The translations under genes and the position numbers were made by a program. From Aquifex aeolicus (GTDB lineage: Bacteria > Aquificota > Aquificia > Aquificales > Aquificaceae), in contig DRNB01000171.1 of the NCBI GenBank assembly GCA_011375045.1, positions 1 through 5,521 of the forward strand: a stretch of 5,521 bases of DNA, read 5' to 3'. How positions within the stretch are numbered: the stretch's first letter is position 1; each line of letters begins with the position of its first letter. Shown here piece by piece: positions 1 through 5,433 of this stretch. The notes beneath the pieces are model-generated. The model saw only the letters and a program-made list of their open reading frames with translations, made no database searches and was not told the origin of the DNA.

Positions 1-153
1 GAAACCCCTGTTTTGGTAGCTTACCTGCTCGTAAACCCCAAAGACCCCGTATATGCCGGGGGCGATCCTGCGCAGCGTTTCCTTCACATGGGAGGGATAG
101 TCTCCGGCGCTCAGCAGGGAGAAAAACAGGAGCACAAACGCAAGGATCTTCAT
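1..153 (-). CDS. SoxH-like MBL-fold metallohydrolase, N-terminal part
   Basis: This is the first 51 codons of a gene cut by the left edge of the window. Residues 1-16 form a Sec-type signal peptide (Lys2, then a Leu/Phe-rich core) with likely cleavage after the Ser-Ala at 15-16. The mature part reads RRIAPGIYGVFG and then YQNRGF. An 'APG(I/V)Y' followed by 'NRGF' is the usual opening of exported metallo-beta-lactamase-fold hydrolases found near sox genes (SoxH and the quinoprotein-relay zinc hydrolases). The HxHxDH zinc motif would lie outside the window, so the family call rests on this short stretch only. The ATG overlaps the stop of the upstream DUF302 gene as ATGA, and a GGAGG about 12 bases upstream is the ribosome site. 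Family members are periplasmic; their substrate is not firmly known. It could instead be another exported MBL protein unrelated to SoxH. Confidence 0.6.
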   Translation of the reverse strand, partial: MKILAFVLLFFSLLSAGDYPSHVKETLRRIAPGIYGVFGVYEQVSYQNRGF

Positions 154-599
154 AGCTCCCCCTTTACCTCCTTTATGGCGGACCGGACGTCCCTGTCTGC
201 CTTCCTGAAAACCTCCTTAGCCTGAGGGGAGAGTTTATCCGCAAAGACTTTCAGGAGCGTTTCCACGTTTACAAAGCCTACCACCACCGAGCCGTCCTCC
301 CTCTCATAAAGGTATATCCTGCAGGGAGCCATGACACCCATTTCCGGAAACTCCCTGAAGATCTTTTCTGCGTAGGAGAGGTTACAGACCAGCATGTAGG
401 AGTACCTTGGCTTTTCCGTGGAGACGTCCACCACACCGAGAACGTTCATGTTCCTCCCGTCGAGGGCTGTCTTGAGAAGGAGCTTGACGTCCTCAAAGTC
501 AAGACCCTCTATGGCTTCCTCGTACCTAAGGGGGTGCTTTTTCTCCTCCTGTGCCGTCAGAAAGGTGAAGAGCGTAAGGATCAGGATCAGAAGCCTCAT
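150..599 (-). CDS. Secreted DUF302-domain protein
   Basis: A 149-residue protein of the DUF302 family, whose fold is known from structural genomics but whose biochemical role is not established. Residues 1-16 form a Sec signal peptide (MRLLILILTLF..., likely cut after Ala16), so the DUF302 domain (about 25-145) is predicted to be periplasmic. The family signature is visible as 'LVCNLSYA' (Cys72), 'FPEMGVMAPCRIYLYE' (Cys93) and a following DG turn at 102-103. These two are its only cysteines and are the positions usually conserved in the family. The start ATG overlaps the stop of the preceding DUF302 gene by 4 bases, with only a weak AGAGG upstream, so translation is probably coupled. The 3' end overlaps the metallohydrolase start by 4 bases. 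Its place in a sox operon suggests a role in periplasmic sulfur handling, which is inference. Confidence 0.8.
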   Translation of the reverse strand: MRLLILILTLFTFLTAQEEKKHPLRYEEAIEGLDFEDVKLLLKTALDGRNMNVLGVVDVSTEKPRYSYMLVCNLSYAEKIFREFPEMGVMAPCRIYLYEREDGSVVVGFVNVETLLKVFADKLSPQAKEVFRKADRDVRSAIKEVKGEL

Positions 600-1087
600 C
601 CGCCCGAAACCTCTTTTAGGATAGCCCTGAGCTTACCGTAGGTGTTCATGAGCGTGTGGGCGTGTTCGTCCGACAGCTCTTCGGAAAAGTCCCTGAGTAT
701 AAGGTAGTCCCTGAGAACCGTTACCCGAACCGAGTCTCCCTTCTCGTAAACGGCAACACTGCAGGGTATCAGAACGCTCATGAAGGGGACGTTCAGGAGG
801 ATCTCCCTCTTCTGGGGTATGTCGCAGGCGAGGATGGTGGTGTACCGGGGAAAGTCCCTCACGCCGCGCCTGTGGATAACCTCCGACATGGGAAGAACGC
901 GGATAACCTTAAGCTTGCTTTCGTTCAGCTTCCTGATCAGCTCCCTAACCACCTCTTCGTGATCCTTTCCGCTGACCTCGACTGTGTAGAAGAAGAGCCT
1001 CTGAGGCGTTACGAGGTGGTTCTTTACGTAGAACACGAAGATAAAGACCGCAAGAACCCCTCCCAGCATCACAAGAACCACCCTCAT
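596..1087 (-). CDS. Membrane-anchored DUF302-domain protein
   Basis: A 163-residue second DUF302 protein. Residues 3-20 are an uninterrupted hydrophobic segment (VVLVMLGGVLAVFIFVFY) after Arg2 and before Lys22, with no clear signal-peptidase site. It is therefore best read as an N-terminal membrane anchor with the domain (about 32-160) on the periplasmic side. The signature is 'ILACDIP' (Cys88) and 'VLIPCSVAVYE' (Cys109), which are its only cysteines. Their spacing of 21 equals that of Cys72/Cys93 in the next gene, so the two are divergent paralogues, probably from an old duplication. The ATG lies 6 bases after the soxB stop with GGAG/GAGG at the soxB end as ribosome site, and the stop overlaps the next start as ATGA. 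The function of this family is unknown. Co-transcription with soxB points to thiosulfate or sulfane metabolism only by context. Confidence 0.8.
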   Translation of the reverse strand: MRVVLVMLGGVLAVFIFVFYVKNHLVTPQRLFFYTVEVSGKDHEEVVRELIRKLNESKLKVIRVLPMSEVIHRRGVRDFPRYTTILACDIPQKREILLNVPFMSVLIPCSVAVYEKGDSVRVTVLRDYLILRDFSEELSDEHAHTLMNTYGKLRAILKEVSGG

Positions 1088-1093
1088 AGGTCC

Positions 1094-2848
1094 TCAGCTC
1101 CCGTAGCACTCCTCGTATCTTCTGTAAGGAGCGTCCAGCACCCTCACGTTGGGCTTCGTCCTCACCCTGACGCTCTTTCTCTTCTTCAGATACTCTATGA
1201 GGATATCATAGACGGGAACAGGCTTGTAGTCCGGATGGATCGCCTCGGGGGGCGGTGGTGGACCGCCGTAAACAGCCATTAGATACTCCCTGTCCTCTTT
1301 GAGGGGTTTGCCCCCTATCCACACCTTTCTTATCCTGTTGTACTGGGGTCCGTTCACCTCTATCTCATACTCCACGTTCCAGAGGCGGGACATATCTCCC
1401 CCCTGCTGATAGAAGGGGTCCGGATTGAAGACGTTGTCCGCAACGTCCTCCCACACGGTCAGAAGCTCCTTACCTGTTCTCTTGAGGACGTAAACGTTGG
1501 GGTAGGTTATGGCTGTGTAGTCGTAAACGTGGTTTCTCGTTATCTTCTGACCGGGAAGGACAGTCGTTCCCCAACGGTAGCCGGGGGAGGTTACCACGTC
1601 CAGATCCCCCCCGTAGTAATCGTTCACCGCTTCACCCACGAGCCAGTCCCAGGTGCTGAAGAAGGTATCCCGCTTGTAGAGCATAACCTCGGCGGTTGCC
1701 AGCTCCTCCTCGAGTTTGTATCTCTGAGCCACTTCCTTTCTGTACTTCTCCACGATCTTTCTGGCACCCTCATCCGGAGGTATGAGGTTGGAGGCAACCG
1801 GATACAGTTTGAACCTGTAACCCCGGATCTTCCCGTTCCGGATATCGAGATCTATCCTGCCCACGAACTTCCCGTGGGAACCGGCTATGAGCACGAGGGT
1901 TCTACCCACCCTGACAGCCTGCGGGGTAACGTCGTGGGTGTGGCCGGATATTATGATGTCTATGCCCTTGACCACCTGAGCGAGCTTGAGATCCAGAGGG
2001 AGACCGTTGTGGGTCAGGAAGATAACCGCATCGACCCTGTGCTTCTCCCTCAGCTCGTTGACGAACTCCTGAAGCTGATCTTCCCTGATTCCGAAGCTCC
2101 ACCCTTCGACGAACTGACGCGGGTTGGCAAGGGGTGTGAAGGGGAAGGAGCTTCCTATTATACCGAGCTTCGCCCCACCCACCTCCTTTACAGTGTAGGG
2201 TTTGAAAACGAGATCGCCCCACAGCTCATCGACCACGTTGTGGGTTATGAACTCGCATCCTCCCTTCTCGAGCTCCTCTATCCTCCTGAGGAATATCTCC
2301 TTACCGAAGGTAAAGTCCCAGTGGGCTACAAAGAGATCGTAACCCGTGTAGGTCATCCAGTCCACAACGGACTTTCCCTCCGTGAAGGTGCCTATGGCGG
2401 TTGTGGTCCACGTATCCCCCCCGTCCATGACGAGAACCCTGTCCCTTCCCCTTTCGGCTATCACGCTCTTGATCACGGTCGTTATGTGCTCCGCTCCCCC
2501 CATTTTCCCGAACTTGAGAGCCAGCTTGGGAAAGTCCAGACAGCTTGTGAAGTAGGCTTCGAGGGTGCCGGGCTTTATCCGGTAGTATTTGAGGAACTCC
2601 CTTCCGGTGATGTAACCCGGCTTGCCGGCCAGCTTCTTGGGGGCGACCAGGTTCATGGGTTCCGCAAAGTAAAGGGGATCCAGGTGAGCGTGTATGTCCG
2701 TCGTGAAGAGGAGGGTAACGTTGCCGAGGGGTTTGAATCTCATTATGTCCTCGTAGGTCATCTTGGCAAGGGCGGAGACGGGGTTCGCCGTCAGATAAGC
2801 TCCCGTTACTATCGCCAGCTCAAGAAAGTCTCTGCGCGTCAGGTGCAT
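1094..2848 (-). CDS. soxB: SoxB, Mn-dependent thiosulfohydrolase
   Basis: SoxB hydrolyses the S-sulfonate end of thiosulfate bound to SoxY, releasing sulfate in the periplasm. The 584 residues match the usual family length. Residues 1-28 are a twin-arginine signal (TRRDFLE, then a hydrophobic stretch ending in ALA), as expected for a cofactor-loaded exported enzyme. The metallophosphoesterase motifs are present in order: DIHAH (Asp51, His53), MDGGDTW (Asp145), AHWDFT (His176), THN (Asn204), THNG (His280) and SGHTHD (His303, His305). The C-terminal domain of the 5'-nucleotidase type shows SPGYRWGTT (421-429) and QQGGDMSR (481-488), both typical of SoxB rather than general nucleotidases. A run of five prolines at 530-534 is less usual. 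The start is supported by AAGGAGGT 6-13 bases upstream. It follows soxX by 64 bases, the widest gap in the cluster and one holding a hairpin, and precedes a DUF302 gene by 6 bases. Confidence 0.97.
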   Translation of the reverse strand: MHLTRRDFLELAIVTGAYLTANPVSALAKMTYEDIMRFKPLGNVTLLFTTDIHAHLDPLYFAEPMNLVAPKKLAGKPGYITGREFLKYYRIKPGTLEAYFTSCLDFPKLALKFGKMGGAEHITTVIKSVIAERGRDRVLVMDGGDTWTTTAIGTFTEGKSVVDWMTYTGYDLFVAHWDFTFGKEIFLRRIEELEKGGCEFITHNVVDELWGDLVFKPYTVKEVGGAKLGIIGSSFPFTPLANPRQFVEGWSFGIREDQLQEFVNELREKHRVDAVIFLTHNGLPLDLKLAQVVKGIDIIISGHTHDVTPQAVRVGRTLVLIAGSHGKFVGRIDLDIRNGKIRGYRFKLYPVASNLIPPDEGARKIVEKYRKEVAQRYKLEEELATAEVMLYKRDTFFSTWDWLVGEAVNDYYGGDLDVVTSPGYRWGTTVLPGQKITRNHVYDYTAITYPNVYVLKRTGKELLTVWEDVADNVFNPDPFYQQGGDMSRLWNVEYEIEVNGPQYNRIRKVWIGGKPLKEDREYLMAVYGGPPPPPEAIHPDYKPVPVYDILIEYLKKRKSVRVRTKPNVRVLDAPYRRYEECYGS

Positions 2849-2893
2849 CCTCTTACCTCCTTCCTTAAATCTGCGGATTACAAAGGGATAGAG

Positions 2894-2910
2894 GGCGGGA
2901 GACCCCCGCC
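2894..2910 (-). promoter_or_regulatory. GC-rich hairpin between soxX and soxB
   Basis: A perfect 6-bp inverted repeat, GGCGGG and CCCGCC, with a 5-base loop, starts two bases after the soxX stop codon. In the minus-strand transcript no U-run follows, so it is not a canonical intrinsic terminator. It more likely protects or delimits the 3' end of a soxYZAX message, marks a processing site, or causes partial polymerase pausing, lowering soxB output relative to the carrier and cytochrome genes. All three roles are inference; the stem itself is seen directly. Confidence 0.55.
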
Positions 2911-2912
2911 GA

Positions 2913-3515
2913 TCACTTGTTAAGGGGAGAGTTGGGATCGTGCATGTAGGCTACTATGTCCGCTATCTCCTCGGGGGTCAGAACACCGTGGTATCCGAGT
3001 CTGGGCATGACAGAGCAGGGAACGACAGCCCAGGAGTTGTAAATCTTTATGTAGGTGTCCTTGGGATCTATACCCCTCTTTCCGTAACCCCTGAGAGAGG
3101 GTCCTATGTTTCCGCAGGCGAGTATCTGGGGATCCCCGCAGTGGCAGGCGTAGCAGTTACCTCTTCTGCTTCTCCCTCCCTTCTTAGGATCGCCGAAGAG
3201 CTTCTCCCCCCTCTTCACATCCTTACCCAGAACCCCGCCGGGGGGAAACTTGACGGTTGCAAGCATCTCCTTTCTGAAGGTTTCCACGTCTATCCCCTCG
3301 GGAACCAGCTGGTTGGGGTTCGAACAGGCTTTCTGCCACTTGTCCTGATTCGCCAGAGCTGTTCTGAACCTTTCCGTAGCGCTCTTCTTCTTCTCAACTT
3401 TCTTCGGCTCCACCTTCTTCTCCTTCGGAGCCGCTGCCTTCTGGGCGGCCGGCTGACATCCCGCCAGAAGACCGATACCTGCAAGGAAGGCTACCGCCAC
3501 AACAGCGCTCTTCAT
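2913..3515 (-). CDS. soxX: SoxX, monoheme cytochrome c, predicted lipoprotein
   Basis: SoxX is the small cytochrome partner of SoxA; SoxAX couples thiosulfate to the SoxY cysteine and passes electrons on. The protein has 200 residues. Residues 1-20 are a lipoprotein signal with lipobox LAGC (Cys20), followed by an Ala/Lys/Glu/Pro-rich linker (about 21-46) and then the cytochrome domain. The heme site is NCYACH (Cys121, Cys124, His125), with 'GNIGPSL' at 135-141. The probable axial Met170 lies in 'PCSVMPRLGYHG', followed by the family's closing helix 'LTPEEIADIVAYM'. Extra cysteines occur at 64, 126, 134 and 167; 134 and 167 could form a disulfide. The start at 3515 is preferred because AGGAGG lies 7 bases upstream and it gives a clean signal peptide. 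An in-frame ATG at 3557 lies inside soxA and would bury the signal. The gap to soxA is 13 bases. Confidence 0.93.
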   Translation of the reverse strand: MKSAVVAVAFLAGIGLLAGCQPAAQKAAAPKEKKVEPKKVEKKKSATERFRTALANQDKWQKACSNPNQLVPEGIDVETFRKEMLATVKFPPGGVLGKDVKRGEKLFGDPKKGGRSRRGNCYACHCGDPQILACGNIGPSLRGYGKRGIDPKDTYIKIYNSWAVVPCSVMPRLGYHGVLTPEEIADIVAYMHDPNSPLNK

Positions 3516-3528
3516 CCTCTTCCCTCCT

Positions 3529-4356
3529 TCATCTGAGCAGTCCGGGAACCTCCACAACTCCCCCGTTTGCGGCGTACTTCATGTAGAGCTCCAAGGCTAT
3601 CACCCAGTCGGAGTAGGGGGGAGGCTTCTGGACCCAGTCCTTCTTTTCGTCCCACTTCTTTTCGTAGAGGAAGTAAGCCTTGAAGCAGCTCCTCACTCTG
3701 TCCTCCATCGTCCACATCTTGTCGCTTCCGAACCTGTAAGCGGGCCAGTGGGTATAGACCTTCGCCTTCACGGGATCCGGCAGACCCTGAAGTCTGATCC
3801 TTCTGCCTGTGAGCACGGTGTGGCATATACCGCAGGAGAAATCCCTCGCTCCGACTCTCATGAACCAGAGCTTCTCCCCCTTCTTGTAGAGTTCCTTTTC
3901 CTGAGGATCGTCTAACTGAACGTTTATCTCCATGCCGTTGCTCAGGGATGCGACGAAGGTGGCGAGGGGGACCCTGTACCTACCGTTCCACTTGTCGAAC
4001 TCCTTCCTGAACTTCTTGTCCTTGGGATCGAAACCCATATACTTGGTCATACAGCTAAGGATCCTGAGGTCGAGATCGGCGACCCTGTCTATATCCGTGT
4101 AGTATCTGGGCATCTTTGCGTAGGCTCCCTCGAGCTTGGCTCCGTCCTCTCCGTGGCAGGAGGCGCAGGTTTTCCCGTTGGGACCCTTGAGGGTGTTGAA
4201 GGTTTCCCTTCCCTCATCGACGTAAGCGTGCCCCGGATGCATACCGAGTTCGAGAAGCTCCTGTAAATGGCTGGGCATCTGCTCCTGAGCCGTTGCGACC
4301 GCTCCGAGGATCACCCCGCCCGTCAGGGCGGACAGCAGAAGCTTCCTTTTCCCCAT
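3529..4356 (-). CDS. soxA: SoxA, diheme cytochrome c of the SoxAX complex
   Basis: SoxA carries the catalytic heme of the SoxAX complex, which forms the disulfide link between thiosulfate and SoxY. The 275 residues start with a Sec signal (GKRKLLLSALTGG..., likely cut after ATA at 23). Two heme sites are visible: CASCH (Cys64, Cys67, His68) and CGICH (Cys175, Cys178, His179). Two further cysteines fit the axial ligands known from SoxA structures: Cys102 in 'ILSCMTKY' for the first heme, and Cys224 in 'DRVRSCFKAY', the catalytic cysteine position often found as a persulfide. There is no third CxxCH, so this is a diheme form. Conserved SoxA text includes 'SNGMEINV' (139-146) and 'WPAYRFG' (204-210). 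An AAGGAGGG sits 8-15 bases before the ATG. It is 15 bases from soxZ and 13 from soxX, an arrangement that suits co-expression of the two complex subunits. Confidence 0.96.
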   Translation of the reverse strand: MGKRKLLLSALTGGVILGAVATAQEQMPSHLQELLELGMHPGHAYVDEGRETFNTLKGPNGKTCASCHGEDGAKLEGAYAKMPRYYTDIDRVADLDLRILSCMTKYMGFDPKDKKFRKEFDKWNGRYRVPLATFVASLSNGMEINVQLDDPQEKELYKKGEKLWFMRVGARDFSCGICHTVLTGRRIRLQGLPDPVKAKVYTHWPAYRFGSDKMWTMEDRVRSCFKAYFLYEKKWDEKKDWVQKPPPYSDWVIALELYMKYAANGGVVEVPGLLR

Positions 4357-4371
4357 AACCTCTCCCTCCTT

Positions 4372-4704
4372 TCAGGAAACGCTCACCTTCACGCTCTTCT
4401 CCCACTTGCCTCCTTTGTTGTCCCTGTATCTTATGATGAGCGTTCCGGATTCCGTCGCCTTCATCTTCACCGCAAAGTAAGGGTTCTTGCTTATTGCGGG
4501 ACCGGTGCGGAGGGTGGTTATCTTCTGATCGTTGAAGAAGAACTCCACGAGGTCGATATAGTGGGCGGGTATCGGCTGTCCCGTCTTCTTGTCCTTACGC
4601 CTTCCCGTCTCCATGGGATGGGTTATGACCATCTGGATCTTGAACACCTGTCCCTTGCTTATCCTCTTGGGCACTCTGACGATAGCTCTTCCTATCCTCG
4701 CCAT
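4372..4704 (-). CDS. soxZ: SoxZ, sulfur-carrier complex subunit
   Basis: SoxZ is the partner of SoxY in the heterodimer that carries sulfur intermediates through the Sox cycle. The protein has 110 residues, a normal SoxZ length. The family motif is clear: THPMETGRR (28-36), then a lysine-rich turn and IPAHYI (45-50). The rest is the expected beta-sandwich, with 'EFFFNDQKI' in the middle and the YRDNKG turn near the end. It has no cysteine and no signal peptide. As in known systems it is presumed to leave the cytoplasm bound to Tat-exported SoxY. The ATG is preceded by GAGGAGGT with a good spacing of about 6 bases. soxY ends 25 bases upstream and soxA starts 15 bases downstream. Confidence 0.96.
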   Translation of the reverse strand: MARIGRAIVRVPKRISKGQVFKIQMVITHPMETGRRKDKKTGQPIPAHYIDLVEFFFNDQKITTLRTGPAISKNPYFAVKMKATESGTLIIRYRDNKGGKWEKSVKVSVS

Positions 4705-4729
4705 CTTCTACCTCCTCACAGGATTATGG

Positions 4730-5188
4730 TCAGCCGCAACCGCCGACGGTTACCTTCACCTCTTTGGCAGCCGCCAGCAGGGTGCCGTCCTTCATCTTGA
4801 GCACAGCGCGCACCTTGGAGGTCTTGGCAAGCTTGATCCTCGTTGCAAAGAAAACCTCACCGTTGAGGGGTGAAAACTCCACCGTGGTAACCCAGGGGTT
4901 GAAGTTGGCGTCCGCGAATATGTAGAGGGCTTCCACCTGATCCACGGGCACGTTTGCACTTATCTGAACGGGCACGTTGGCACCGGACTCGGCTATGGTG
5001 GGAGCCTTGATGTGGATCAGATCGCTCTCCTTGAGGTCGGAGAGGGTCGCACCGAGGTGCTCCTTGAGAGCTTCCTCTAAAGACATGTCCTTCGGTGCGG
5101 CGAGGGCTTCCCCTAACGTGCCGGGCACGAGGGTCAGGGCTATCGTCCCCACCGCCGCGAGCTTGAGCAGCTCTCTTCTTGAGATCAT
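4730..5188 (-). CDS. soxY: SoxY, covalent sulfur-carrier protein
   Basis: SoxY holds the sulfur intermediates of thiosulfate oxidation on the cysteine of a flexible C-terminal arm, as a dimer with SoxZ in the periplasm. The protein has 152 residues. Residues 1-30 are a twin-arginine signal (SRRELLKLAA, then a hydrophobic core ending in ALA). The domain between about 36 and 147 has the SoxY pattern, with 'ANVPVQISANVP' (70-81) and 'ADANFNPWV' (92-100). The chain ends in VGGCG with Cys151 as its only cysteine, so this is the carrier residue. Most SoxY proteins end in GGCGG, so the arm here is one glycine shorter. The ATG at 5188 is chosen because AGGAGG lies 8 bases upstream. A GTG at 5197 overlaps that ribosome site and cannot use it. 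It is the first gene of the run, so the sox promoter should lie in the AT-rich stretch upstream. Confidence 0.95.
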   Translation of the reverse strand: MISRRELLKLAAVGTIALTLVPGTLGEALAAPKDMSLEEALKEHLGATLSDLKESDLIHIKAPTIAESGANVPVQISANVPVDQVEALYIFADANFNPWVTTVEFSPLNGEVFFATRIKLAKTSKVRAVLKMKDGTLLAAAKEVKVTVGGCG

Positions 5189-5196
5189 CTCAGACA

Positions 5197-5202
5197 CCTC
5201 CT
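5197..5202 (-). promoter_or_regulatory. soxY ribosome binding site
   Basis: AGGAGG on the minus strand, 8 bases before the ATG at 5188. It overlaps the GTG at 5195-5197, which rules that codon out as the start of soxY and shortens the protein by three residues compared with the longest open frame. Confidence 0.8.
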
Positions 5203-5226
5203 TGAAGGGAATTTATAAAAGAGCGG

Positions 5227-5240
5227 ACAGCTCACGCTGT
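5227..5240 (-). promoter_or_regulatory. Small GNRA-type hairpin in the soxY leader
   Basis: In the minus-strand transcript ACAGC pairs with GCUGU around a GUGA loop, a member of the stable GNRA tetraloop class. It ends about 25 bases before the soxY ribosome site. Five base pairs is short, and chance occurrence is possible. If transcribed it could stabilise the 5' end of the message. Confidence 0.3.
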
Positions 5241-5354
5241 TCTTTTCTCCAGACACCCCCATCGCTCTGTATAGATTATCGGTTTCGGGCTTCTGTTCTT
5301 GAGGGATTCCTGTAAAAAACCTTAACATGGCAGTAATTAATTTAGGTTAAAGAG

Positions 5355-5376
5355 AAGAGTGCAACTTCTAACTCTT
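5355..5376. repeat. Inverted repeat AAGAGT-N10-ACTCTT, possible operator
   Basis: Two perfect 6-base arms are separated by 10 bases in the AT-rich region about 170-190 bases upstream of soxY. The 16-base spacing between arm centres is about one and a half helical turns, which is acceptable but not ideal for a dimeric regulator. It is a candidate operator only because of its location. A 6-base match in AT-rich DNA can arise by chance. Confidence 0.3.
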
Positions 5377-5385
5377 TCTTATGTG

Positions 5386-5396
5386 GAGATAATCTC
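5386..5396. repeat. Short palindrome GAGAT-A-ATCTC
   Basis: A perfect 5-bp palindrome with a single central base sits in the same AT-rich region, about 200 bases upstream of soxY and about 40 bases from the possible gene end at 5434. It could be half of a regulator site. Nothing else supports a role. Confidence 0.25.
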
Positions 5397-5403
5397 GCTT
5401 AAT

Positions 5404-5432
5404 TTAAAACTATTCGCATATAAACATATAAT
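5404..5432 (+). promoter_or_regulatory. Possible sigma-70-type promoter facing right
   Basis: A perfect TATAAT at 5427-5432 on the plus strand is preceded by TTAAAA (4 of 6 matches to TTGACA) at 5404-5409 with a 17-base spacer. If real it would drive transcription to the right, away from sox, toward a gene starting beyond the window; a GGGAGG at 5514-5519 could be that gene's ribosome site. This conflicts with reading 5437-5521 as the tail of a minus-strand gene. The region is AT-rich, so a chance match is likely. Confidence 0.3.
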
Positions 5433-5433
5433 T

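Larger units (their letters stand above)
5189..5433 (-). promoter_or_regulatory. AT-rich intergenic region and leader upstream of soxY
   Basis: This stretch holds no convincing gene on either strand and becomes strongly AT-rich beyond about 5310, unlike the GC-richer coding part. It should contain the sox operon promoter. On the minus strand a GATAAT (5275-5280) resembles a -10 box, but nothing like TTGACA lies 16-18 bases before it. A TTTACA (5311-5316) resembles a -35 box but has no -10 partner. I therefore do not call a sox promoter position. Inverted repeats within it are listed separately. No terminator-like hairpin with a U-run is visible on the minus strand. Confidence 0.6.

Noticed and set aside
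13..225. A 70-codon plus-strand frame at the left edge
   Set aside because: It opposes the coupled metallohydrolase and DUF302 genes, whose ATGA junction and signal peptides are convincing.
656..1282. A plus-strand open frame of 208 codons across the DUF302 and soxB genes
   Set aside because: It lies opposite two coupled genes, spans their junction, and has no domain or ribosome site; it is a shadow frame.
2894..2910. The soxX-soxB hairpin as an intrinsic terminator
   Set aside because: No run of U follows the stem on the minus-strand transcript, and soxB with its own ribosome site continues in the same direction.
1529..2923. A 464-codon open frame on the plus strand opposite soxB
   Set aside because: It is fully antisense to a confident soxB with all catalytic motifs, has no recognisable domain, and results from the GC-rich third-position bias of the real gene.
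2940..3536. A plus-strand open frame of 198 codons opposite soxX
   Set aside because: SoxX is supported by its heme site and signal peptide, and the antisense frame shows no family features.
3516..3557. An upstream ATG for soxX at 3557
   Set aside because: It would overlap soxA by 29 bases and put 14 polar residues before the lipoprotein signal; the ATG at 3515 has an AGGAGG at the right distance.
4267..4873. Plus-strand open frames opposite soxA, soxZ and soxY
   Set aside because: They are antisense to three clear Sox genes and cross gene boundaries without any recognised motif.
5189..5197. A GTG start for soxY at 5197
   Set aside because: The codon overlaps the AGGAGG ribosome site; the ATG at 5188 has proper spacing.
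5311..5316. TTTACA as the -35 box of the sox promoter
   Set aside because: The nearest -10-like hexamer, GATAAT at 5275-5280, is 30 bases away, far from the required 16-18.
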